Below, piece after piece: positions 37,080 through 48,300 of a DNA stretch of 64,000 nucleotides. The stretch comes from Tamarix chinensis (Eukaryota; Streptophyta; Magnoliopsida; Caryophyllales; Tamaricaceae). The position numbers and the translations under genes were made by a program. Each line of letters opens with the position of its first letter. Position 1 is the stretch's first letter. Location of the stretch: the NCBI GenBank assembly GCA_030549775.1, contig CM060173.1, positions 7,166,501 through 7,230,500 of the forward strand, read 5' to 3'. The notes below the pieces were generated by a model. It was given only the letters and a program-made list of their open reading frames with translations. It had not been told where the DNA came from and made no database searches.

Positions 37080-39640
37080 ATGAGTCTGAAGAACTTACAT
37101 TTAAAGGAAACCCTGATAAAGTTACATTTGTTTCATCGTCTGCTACTTTTAGCGAGTTTATGAATATGGTGGTTCTATAGACAAATTGTATCAGGGATAC
37201 TTACTTATTCAATATATCCTCATTCAATATATATGGGATATATTGGAATGAGATAATGGTAAAAAGTCTTCTAATTTTGATACATAGTGACTAGTCATTC
37301 AAAATGATGATGAACTCAACAAAGTTAGGGGGTTTTATGCAAATGTACGTAGAGATCAATCGTCAAGTAATCCAACCTTGCCATCAAGTGTTTGGTTGTT
37401 TCAAGATTTTGCGCATTGAGCAATAACAATTTCAATACACAAAGCCATCATACAATGTGGGTGTAGATTTTACATCAAGTCAACATCAATATTCTACTAC
37501 GCATATTGATGACATGACAAATATGAATGAATTCGGGGTAATGAGTGTTGATTTTGAAGTAGAATAAAATGAAGATGTACCTATAAATACACATAATATT
37601 GCAGTGGAAGCTGAAGTTAGGATAATGTTTGAAAATGAGAATGAGGATGAACTTTTTAATGAAACAACTATAATGATTGATTCAAGAATTGATTCTGATT
37701 ACAAACAAGAAATATTAGAAGAAAAGTTTTTGTTAGAAGAAGATTTAGAAGAAGAAGAGTAATCTGGATTAGATACAGAGGCCTGTCAAGAGTTGTGGAA
37801 GTGTGCACATCCTATTTTTGTTGATCCCCAACATTTCGAACAAACTGTTATTGGTGTAGAGTCATAGTGGGTAGCATTAACTTCAAGCTCTACACAAGGT
37901 TTTAAAGTTAACCAAATATTTTCTTCAAAAGAAGAGTTAGTGCATAATGGTAAAGGCTAATCACTTTTGGTAAATCTACCCTACAATACAAATCGATCAT
38001 CAAAAACAAGATTTGAGGCATATTGTAATAGATGTGCTTGGAGGTTGCAAACACACACTATAAATGATCATTTAGGAAGGATGAAGATCACATCATACAA
38101 TGGTCCGCATCACTGTCTCTTTGAGGAACTGAATTGTGGTCATTTGAATATGACATCCAATTTTATTGCCAAAGAGATCAAAGACCTTATAAGATCCCAC
38201 TTGTCTATAAGTGTAAATGTTGTCATTGAACACATAAAATCAAACTGAGGATTTATGGTGTTTTATAGGAAGGGATGGGTGGGAAAACAAAATGTAATAA
38301 ATAAAGTATATAAAGAGTTCAATAAGTCTTTTGCCCGACTTTCAAGATGGATTTTTGAAATGAATAAAGCTAATCATAGTTCTATTGTTGAATTGGAAGT
38401 TATATATACTAATGATCCACTTGTAGCAATTTTCAAGAGGGTATTTTTAGTGTTTGGGCTAAGCATCAAGGGCTATAAGTGGTTTCGTCCGGTGATCTCT
38501 ATAGATGCCACACACTTGTATAGTATGCACAAGAGTGTGTTACTTATTGCAATGGGTATTGACACAGATAATCATATATTTTCACTTGTGTTTGCAGTTG
38601 TTCATTCAAAGAGTGGGGAAAATTGGGGTGGGTTCATGGACATCATTTGACGGAAAGTTGTACACAACAGGCACTTGTGTGTCATCGTCGATCCACATAA
38701 GGGTATAATATAACCAATGTGGAGTGATGGATAGCGTGAGCCATATGGCACACATTGATGCTATTTGTGACATTTGAAAGCAAACTTTTTTATGGCCATA
38801 AAAATTGATAAGTCCATGGTCAAGATGTTACAGAAGATTGGGACTCAGCGTCAGCCTTAAAAGTAGATTAATTGGATGGAATCATTGAAAATAGCTAACA
38901 AGAAAGCCTACAAATGAATTAATAAGTTAGATATTGCAAAGTGGTCATTGACACATGATGATGATATGCATTTCAACATGATGACTATGAATTTTTCGAA
39001 ATCACTAAACAATGTGTTGAAAGATTTGCAAAAATGACTTTATATATGGTAAATAGTTAGTTTGTCACCAAAAGAGATCAAGTGAATAAGTACATTAGTG
39101 AGGACAAACATTTTTCATGATCAATCAAATGAGTGATTATTATAAATTTGGAGAAACCTTATGGCCATCAGGTTGTTACGTTCCATACTAAGCAACAATA
39201 CTCTGATGCTAAAACTATATATCATAAAATCAGTGCAAGTTATATCAAAGGAGGTCATAAACAAGTGGTCAATATTCAAAAAAAGGCATGTTCTTGCTAA
39301 AACTGGCAATTATACAAGATTTCATGCTCCCATTTATTGGAATGTTGTATCTAACATGGCTTTGATGGCAAATGCTATGTTGGTATATGGTATTAGATGC
39401 AAAATTGATCAAAGAGTTATGCATCAATATTCCATCCTATCATTGATAAAGGTTATTGAGAGTCCTATAATGGGCCTACCATCATACTGAACAAGTTCTG
39501 ATTAAAGGGAAAAGGAAGATGTGATAGATGAAAAAGACCTAATGAAATGGATCAAGAGTAGGGGAAAAGGGTAAAAAGATGCAAATATTATGAAAGAAAT
39601 GAGCATAATAGTTGCTAATGTGATGCTAATAGAAGAGGAA
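37080..39640 (+). pseudogene. Mutator-like element (MULE) MURA-type transposase, degenerate
   Basis: An acidic N-terminal part (37600-37760, EEDLEEEE-like) leads into the MuDR domain (37967-38248: FEAYCNRCAWRLQ, then DLIRSHLSISVNVV). The MULE catalytic domain follows at 38255-38650, with RPVISIDATHLYSMHKSVLL (first acidic residue), then IFSLVFAVVHSKSGENWGGF. A VDPHKGI block near 38690 would hold the second. A SWIM-like tail (about 39300-39490, YTRFHAPIYWN) and a damaged zinc knuckle CKYYERNEHNSC (about 39575-39612) close it. Such enzymes cut and paste Mutator elements. At least five stops or frameshifts make it non-functional. Terminal inverted repeats were not found by eye. A PMD pseudogene follows on the same strand. 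Confidence 0.88.
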
Positions 39641-39951
39641 ATGATCAAAATCATCCAAGTTCTTCATAAAAATTAATAGCCGATGTTGCAAACCCTATGT
39701 TTATAGCCTTCAATAGATTATTATTTTTGTATTCTATGTTGTTTTATGTTGTAGTGTAAGTAGTTGAATATTTTAAAGTATATAATGCTAAACAATTGTA
39801 TTAAATGATGTTAGATTATTGTTGATGTTGCATTGTATGTTACATAATTTTGTCCTATGTAATTAAAATTATTGGGTATGTTATTATTACATTCATTAGA
39901 CTTAGGCACATTATTTATATGTCTTGTATAGTCAAAGTGTCATTTTGCCCC

Positions 39952-41309
39952 ATGGATCCCATACGTGGTATTTTTTTAGGGTCTAAAAATCCGTCCATTC
40001 TGATTGAACAACATAAACACAGTTCATCTAACATTTGGCATAGACATGTTCTTATTTATATAGTTGTACAATTTTTTCCTTTCAATTGTTTCAATTGTCT
40101 TATATGCAGACCTTAATATTTTTTGTTAAAGACATATTGTGGATTGTGGATGAAAATCTTTAGTATCGATGTTATTGTGGAGATTGTGGATGCCGAATTG
40201 AAGGGCCCCTAGATATTTGGTCATTTCTTGTTCATTAGTTTGTTGCAACTACGATACATGTAGCTTGATCAGGCTCTAATCATAACACTAGTTGAAATGT
40301 GGCATCTAAAAACACATGCTTTCCATATGAGAGTAGGTGAGATGACGATTAACCTTTAGTGGGGACAAAAAGATTTTACATAAATCCCCATAGGTCTCTA
40401 GGATTTTATAGAGACTATCTAGATACGATGAGTGAGGTATGCATGAACACCCACTTTCCCAATTGTTCCTAATTTTTTTTAAATATATACTCAATATTGA
40501 TATGTTGTTATTTGAAAGTATAATGAGAAGGTGATTTGGATACCATATATTTGATGTGTATGATGAAATCCCACCATCAATCCTAGCAAATAACGCGTTG
40601 TAGACCAGGCATAATCCGATTATCTGTCATGTGTTTATAGAGTTATATTATCTGATCGTGTGTTGAGACAATTTGGTACGGTACAATTGGTTCCTACATT
40701 GTTGCACCAATTGAAAGAAAAATTTTATAAAATGGATGGGTATGGTAAAAACCTTAAAACTTGGTAGGAATTCCATATGCAATACATTTAATAATGGATT
40801 CATAGCGAGGATTTTGCCACCGTATCCTACGATGAATGTCCCATTTTTTTTGCAATTCGATGCCAATTATATGGATTGGTACCAACGCATCACTTGCCTT
40901 CTTATTGCACCACCCACTTTACATCATATTCACGCATCTCAATACCAATCACATGCATACATAATAAAAAAAGTTGGTATGCCATGTTATTGTATAAGGT
41001 GTATAGTATGTTCTTTGTTAAATTATGGGATATGATGTCATTAATTATTATTTTTATGATAATTAGTTGAAGACTATAAAGTCCATTGTTGGGGAAATGA
41101 AGTGTACATCCGAAACCTCAACTAAGCTTGTCGAATGTCAAAGAGAAATAAACGAAGCAGTATCCATGGGTAAGGCTTGTCTTCAAGAAGTTGGTAAAGA
41201 AGTGGAAGAATATGAGGAAGAAGAACAAGCACAAGAGGAAGAGACTGGTGGAAGTGTAAGCAGTAGAGGTAGAGGGAGAAATCGATCATTTGGTAAACAC
41301 CTCTACTAA
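39952..41309 (+). pseudogene. Plant mobile domain (PMD, MAIN/MAIL-like) protein remnant
   Basis: An ATG at 39952 begins MDPIRGIFLGSKNPSILIEQ, then HKHSSSNIW, like the start of PMD proteins (DPSVLxxQxxHRSxxIW). At 40241-40356 one frame reads LVEMWHLKTHAFHMRVGEMT, the PMD core (ERWRPETHTFHLPxGEMTIT in relatives). Near 40655-40790 it reads LRQFGTVQLVP and KMDGYGKNLKTW, and near 40865 DWYQRIT. The tail (41067-41309) is acidic and ends SRGRGRNRSF. PMD proteins occur as host nuclear factors (MAIN, MAIL1 in Arabidopsis) and inside transposable elements. Stops and frameshifts break every block. About 0.3 kb after the MULE transposase, same strand. Confidence 0.78.
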
Positions 41310-43448
41310 CATGCTCAAACCATTGGCATCTCTAGATGTTAACATATTTAATGTAACATAATTTAATTTTTTTGTAAAAAAAAAACCTTCAATATACCAT
41401 TGATATACACTTACCAAATTTCTTGCAATCTTATGAAACCTCTTACTCTCCATTGACTTAAACCAATAAAAACATTTATCATTGTGGTCCACAATAAGAA
41501 TTATCTAATGTCCCTCATAATACAATGATAAAAAAAATTGGCATCAAGGAAACATAGAAATTAACATTTTTTAAACTAATTTTATCATTTTGTTTAATTA
41601 TAAACTTATTAATGTTCATACCTTTAAAACAGAAGGTAACAATTGAGATTCAATGGAGCTCAATAAAATCAATGTATTTTCTTCCAAATTATCGATATTA
41701 CATGCTACCCATGCCTAAACAATAAAGGACTTATAATGTCCAAGCATAAATATAATAGTAATTTAGAATAATTGTATAGTATAATTATAAAATATTACCA
41801 CAAACATTTCAATCACAATACATGTTGTGTTATCCTAGAGAGAATCTATATTTATCTTTAGTATATGCATGTATGCTTGAACAATAGGCGTAGTTACCCA
41901 ATTATCTATCTCTTGTAGTATTTGCATGACATATTCTGCAAGTAAAGCTATATGATTCATTTTGAGCTTAATCAACAACCTATATAACAAACACACAATT
42001 ATACATAGTGGGATTTTATTCATGACACAATTACTTTACAACATTATTTACCCATTATTGTAAGTGTGTAGCCAATTATTTAGTTAGTGAATTGCATGGC
42101 TATTAAGTTAGTAAAGTATATGCAACCATAGCCAATCAGCCTGTATATATGACCAAAAAAGGTTAGATAAAGTTAATGGAAGACAAATCATATATACGTT
42201 CAACAAACATACCTATGTGTAGTTCTTCTGAAGTACATGTCGTTTGATTCTCATTGTTATTTTTTTTCCCTTCGATGAGTCATATGAACTACAAAGATCC
42301 CAACTAGGTTTCAAAGACCAATTATGCTCCTTAATCTTTTTTAGCAATGTTTGAACTGGAGTGACGCATGTCTTCAAATGGAGCATCATCAATGTTTACT
42401 CCAAACTTTGAAAAACTTATGTTTCCATGATGGTCTTCATTAAATGCTTACATGAAGTCAACCTTGGTAATTGCTTACGAGGTTAATGAATTATATTAAT
42501 TTTGATAGCCAATGTCTGATTTGATCAAAATACAAAGTGATTCGCTCTAAGATTAGCTTGGCCCGAATCTAATATGATCCATAAAAACCTAAAAAGATAT
42601 AATTAGTCAAGTTAATCCAAAATTAACTTGTTAGATTAACTCAAATTCAAAATCATCCGAATACTAGCTTGCTCGGACCGCACTCAACCCAACTCAACAG
42701 GCTAACTAGAATCTAACCCGACTCAAACTCAAACTAGCTCAATCCAAACATAACCTAACCCGATAAATTAATCAAATACAATCTTAATTTGCAACGACAT
42801 AAACCCGACCTCGCCAAACCCATCACGAATAATAAAATGACCTAAAATGAACCGAGTTAACCCACAACTAATTTGCAAATAACTCGACCTGAAGAGGACT
42901 TGACCCGCTATTACCCGACTTACTCGACCTAATAGCCTCCTATACCCGTTCGTAGTGCTGACTACCAAATGAACCACTCGTCACTGCCACTACTTCACCC
43001 CTAACCTGCATTAATATCGTTTGAAGCTTAGATTTTAATTAAAAATTACTACAAATTTACTAATACAAGTTTGATTTATGTATATAAATAGTAATTTCAG
43101 TTAAATGACAGCTGCAACTAAAATGCAAAAATGTAAGAATTTCATCTTGCATTTTTAGCTACTTTGAAAATCATAAAATTTAAAAGATAAAATAAGATAA
43201 AATCTTACATACCTTTAAATGTAAAATATATTGAAATATTGATTAAAGTTCAATTTATTGAATTGATGGAAGATTTGAGAAGAATTGATTGATTGTGTAA
43301 GTAATTGAGACAAGGGAGAATAGATAAAAGAGAGAAAACATGATAGAGAGATAATAGAGATGAGAAAAATAAGAAGGGTAAAATTGAAAAGAATAATAAA
43401 TTTTAAGGTATATCACCATGTGTTAGTAAAGTAAATATGTAAGAAAAG
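41310..43448. other. Non-coding stretch with a degenerate CCCGAC-rich segment
   Basis: No gene is supported. 42560-42960 is rich in short units such as AACCCGACTC, ACTCGACCT and ACCCGACTTACTCGACC, a decayed dispersed repeat. It could hold the right end of the MULE/PMD element, but no inverted repeat partner was seen on the left. Confidence 0.5.
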
Positions 43449-43660
43449 TTAATGTTTAGTGTTGTACGTCAATATTTTCCAACTTTTACCCTCAAACTTA
43501 TGCCATTAAAAAAAATAGCTGTCATTTTCAACGAAATAAAATTCTGATGTCGATGAGCAATTCTAGTAAGATAAACAAGTTGGGTTGACTTGTACCAACA
43601 TCAAGCTATTCAAGTTGCAATTAAACTGAACCTCTATAATTTTCCATGAAGGGGGAGAAA
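43449..43660 (+). repeat. Decayed duplicate of the ceramide synthase upstream region
   Basis: It aligns over about 210 bases with 45010-45227, including the identical blocks AGTAAGATAAACAAGTTG, CAATTAAACTGAACCTCT and AATTTTCCATGA. Many differences are C-to-T or G-to-A in this copy (GACCCGTA to GACTTGTA; GGCTGC to AGTTGC). The CCAAT palindrome of the other copy is lost. No coding exon follows it. Confidence 0.85.
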
Positions 43661-43849
43661 ATGTTTTCCAATTTTCTAAAAATTCAGAAAATATGCTCAT
43701 AACTTCTATTTCTTACTTTTTTGATTGAAAAATTAGAAAACACAGTTTACCAACTTTGTGAAAAAAAATCAGAAAACAATCTATAATATGTTTTTTGAGT
43801 TTTCCATATAAATGTATGTCATTATTTTCTAAATATTTTTTAATTAAAA

Positions 43850-44276
43850 AAAATTATTAATAATAATAGTAATATTATTATCAATAATAATAATAATATG
43901 ATTATTATGTTTAATAATAATAATAATTCATTAATTTTATTAATATTGATCTATATTAATAGTCAAAAAATATTACTAATGATATTATTATTATTAACAT
44001 TAATATTTATAATAATATTATTATAAAATTTAATATTAATATTTTCATTCATTTTAATTTTAATATTGTTATGAATTAATATTAATATTAATAAAATAAT
44101 ATGATAATTATTAATATTAACAATATTAATAATAAAATATTAATATTAACTCGTAATAATATTACTAATAAATTTTAATATATTATCAACATGAATATGA
44201 AAATTATCATTAATAGTAATAATAATAACAATATTAATATTAATATTAATATTATTTTCATTAATATTGATAATAA

Positions 44277-44316
<40 letters not shown>

Positions 44317-44860
44317 TTATACTTACTACTACTACTATTAATAATAATAATAATGCTTTCATTATATTATTTTTAATAAAATTATAATAATATTATTTTT
44401 ATTAGTAACACAAATAGTAATAATAATAATAACAACAACAATAATGTTAATATTATTATTACTTACATAAATAATAATAGTATCACTGCTATATATAATG
44501 ATAATATTACAATAATTTTTCATAATATTAATATTAATAATGACATTATTATATATTATAATTAATATAATTATACTTATTTTAATTAATCTTATCATTA
44601 TCTTAAATATTCTCAAGATTAAAAAATTAATAATGCTGTTGTTAATATTATCATTGTTAATGGTGATAAATGATGAATTTTAATATTAATGTTATTTTTA
44701 TCATGATTATTATAAGTATTACTATTATTGATATTATTATTATTATTTTCATTGTTAATAGTGATAATAATAATAATAATATTGTTATTATTGAAATTGA
44801 TAATAATATTTTTATAAATAATGTCGGTAATAATAATTAATACTATCATCCAATTTAGAA
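43850..44860. repeat. ATT/AAT trinucleotide-rich tract, about 1 kb
   Basis: Nearly continuous impure ATT, AAT and TTA repeats with the purest run at 44278-44316. The Ile/Asn-rich frames on both strands are products of the repeat. It separates the two copies of the upstream region. Confidence 0.95.
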
Positions 44861-45009
44861 GAATATGAACATATTTTTAAAAGTTTTAAATTAAAATGTA
44901 ATTTTATAACATAGATAAATAAATATGTTTTCTAATTTTTTTATAAAAATTACTTTTTTATTTTCTATAGTGAAATAAAAAAATTTATTTTTCTAAATTA
45001 AACACACCA

Positions 45010-45323
45010 TTAATATTCAATGTTATTGGCCAATATTTTCTAATTTTGACCATCAAACTCGCAGTCAATAAAAAACAAAAACATAGCCGGCATTTTAAAC
45101 GAAGATAATTCCGGTCCCGATGAGCAGTACCAGTAAGATAAACAAGTTGTGGTGACCCGTATCAGCATCCAGCTGTTCAGGCTGCAATTAAACTGAACCT
45201 CTGTAATTTTCCATGAGGAGGGAGAAGACTTCATGCTATCGATTCTGATCTGTTTCCTATTCGAAGTTTCCATCCCTCGATTCCTTTGATACTTGAGTCA
45301 CAATCCGAGCTCATTTTGCAGTG
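45010..45323 (+). promoter_or_regulatory. Promoter and 5' UTR of the ceramide synthase gene
   Basis: Holds the palindrome ATTGGCCAAT (45025-45034), a double CCAAT box, about 290 bases before the start codon. No TATA box is clear. The sequence up to 45323 is the likely leader. The first 218 bases are duplicated at 43449-43660. Confidence 0.6.
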
Positions 45324-48300
45324 ATGGATCTGTTTGATTTGTTGAGCTCCATTAACTGGCAAGAAGAATCTTACCCTCGGTATCGAGACTTCATTGTTCT
45401 TCCTCTTTTCGCCATCTTCTTCCCTTCAGTCCGCTTCTTCCTTGATAGATTCGTCTTTGAGGTACGCAGCTCTCACTTTCATTCCTTTATTTATTCGAAT
45501 TTTGCCTTTATCCGTAATGATTGCCCTCAATTAACTGGTTGCTTCTGATTCAAGCCCCTTTTCTTTTTGGGATGTAGTTAGCTAAAGTGTATTTCGATGG
45601 ATACAGCTTTAAATTAGTTGGCTTGATCCGATGATTGTGAATGCTTTTCGCTTTGGTTGGTTGATCTTTCTGCTCTTTTTTCTTCATCTTTACTTCTATT
45701 AGCTATGTTTTGGGAATATTAAACTGGAAAGGGCTGTAGCTACCTAATTACTTTGCCATTAAAGGGTTTTGTGATTAGATTATTTAGCCTTAATATACTT
45801 TACTAAAGCAGTATTCTGTCTGCCATTCTAGGTCTCTTGTATCCTCAAAGAACACTTGTTGAAGTTTGCTTTGTAGGTATAAGTTTGTGTGTAGGTAATT
45901 TGTCATGACTTATGCATCTACAGTTGTGCAATGCTTTTCCATGGTTATTATTACTGATCTTGCTTAAGTTTGCAACTTCTTACCAAGATGAGATATGGTC
46001 AGGCATCATTTGTGAATGGCTCAAGATGCACAACAATATCAGCTGGTGAGCTTCCTGCGCTGCAGGGGAGAAAGATTATTTCTTTCCTTCTGCTTTTTAC
46101 TTCTATTGGATCATGTTGTATGATGCTGAACTGGCCACACTAGTCAATAATGTTAGCCATTCACATATGATGTCTGACCATATCTCTTCTTGAGAGGACA
46201 CTAGCTTATGGCATGCCATGTTAACTTCATGCAGCAAGATAAATATGAAATTTGCTTGAAATCACACCTTCTTTGGTCTAGTGTATGCTGGAAGGCTTTG
46301 GTATATCTACACAATGATGCATTTTCCACCTCAATTATGTGTTTTTGGGTGCTGGTCAAGAGAGCACACTGGCTGCATTGAGCTGGTACTAGTTGATGTT
46401 CACCTCTTCCTAGAAATCCCTCTGGGAAGGAGAGCTAAGATCAAAGATGACTCCTTTCAGAATAAAACTAGCAGCAGTTGTACACCAGTCTCCCCCTCCC
46501 ATCCTCCACAGAGAGAATTGGTGGAATCCAAAATTGAAGGATCATTCCCAGCCAGTTACAAAAGGCAAAGGAATAGACAAGAGAATGATAGTTTGTTGCT
46601 CTTGTAGACTAGGCTATTTTAGGAGCATATCTTATTACTTGTTCGCTCGTCCTTGTAGATCTGAGAAAAAAACTCAGAGATAAGTTGAACTTTATTCTGC
46701 CACCCTATGTTGGTTATTAGGTACACCTTTGACCCACACAATTAGTGGAGAAAATATTGATGGCAATAAGGGACCATGAACGTCATAAGTTTCATTGACT
46801 GTGAAAGTGGAAAGAGGAGAAGAAGAAGAAGAAGCAATTGAGGTTCAACTTGATTAAAGAGGCAACTGATTCAGATTACACCTATATGGAATGTTCAGGA
46901 CCTTACTAATAAATAGAGAACTCAATAATTCAAGGATACGAATAAGAGAGTTGTGAAAATTTTACAAATTTTAATGGCTTGTGGAGAAAGATCAAAGTTT
47001 GTTCTATATGATGGTAAAATATGTGTGCGTCTCATTGATGACAAGTTAATTTATCCTCCTTATCTTTCCTTGTTTATTTCTGGTTTTAACTAGAATGATA
47101 TGTCCTAAGCCATGGACCATCTTTCCTTAATTTTTAGATTGCCCCTATTTAAAACTCAGGATCTGCCACTATGGACAGTTGAATGGGAACTTGTTGCTGA
47201 AGTTGTTCTAATGCACCTCAATCAATGTATACTATATGCATTAGATATTTTCTCTTCTGTTCATACTTAAGGTTTGATCACTTTTTTAATGCATGGAATG
47301 ATCATTATGACCTCATCAGCTGTTGGATGGGCAGGGATAAGTGTTATACAGCAAGCCTCTGCTCTGTTTTCTGGCTATACAAGGACATAGGGGATTCATT
47401 ACCTGCATACCACTGTAGGCAGTCTCACTTCTAGTTTGTGGTTAAGCTATAAACGCCCTTTGTGCATTAACCTATGTTGTTCTATGAAGTACCTAAAAAT
47501 TTTGTTATCTCTTCTGATCAAAATGAGCTATTTGTCCGTGATCTATCATCTATCACTTTAATTCTAGTTACCATGCCTTTTTTTTTTCCACTCTTTGAAT
47601 AGATGGATTTACATAATGCAGAAAGTTGCACGCCGATTGATTTTTGGGAAGGGCTTTCAATTGAAAGATGCTGACCTGGCTGACAAAAAGAAGAAACTTA
47701 GGAAATTCAAGGAATCAGCATGGAAATGTATTTACTATCTGTCTGCTGAGGTTCTGGCTTTATCCGTGACTTACGATGAACCTTGGTTTACAAACACCAA
47801 ACATTTCTGGGAGGGTCCAGGAGATCAAATCTGGCCTGACCAGAAATTAAAGTATGGCTCTGCATTTTCCTTGATATTGTCAGTTGATCACTTCTAGCAG
47901 ACATTACATTGTCTTATCTTAATGTTGGATGCAGGTTGAAGTTGCAGGGAGTGTACATGTATACTGCTGGATTCTACACATATTCCATTTTTGCTTTAAT
48001 CTTCTGGGAAACAAGGCGTTCTGATTTTGGTGTGTCAATGGGTCATCATGTCGCAACGGTCATCCTCATCATTTTGTCTTATATATTTAGGTAAGTCAAA
48101 TGTTGGTAATAAGTGATCTATTGTTTTCTTATTTGGTGGGGGATCACATTATGGATGGGATTCTTTCGTTTTTTCTTCATATTATGCATTCTGTGGATGC
48201 ATAGTGAATTTAGCTGCATCTCTGAGCTTGATAGAATGTCTTTATATCTGTATTGATTCATTCTCATCATGGTGAAATGCTGAGATAACATATTTAGATT

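Noticed and set aside
44191..44849. Ile/Asn-rich frames
   Set aside because: They are products of the ATT/AAT repeat.
43449..45227. The two promoter copies as LTRs of a small element (TRIM)
   Set aside because: The repeats lack TG...CA ends, primer site and polypurine tract, and one copy is part of a host gene's upstream region; a segmental duplication fits better.
46281..46683. 108-codon frame in intron 1 of the ceramide synthase gene
   Set aside because: It is out of the gene's reading and has no motif; the exon 1 to exon 2 join is exact without it.
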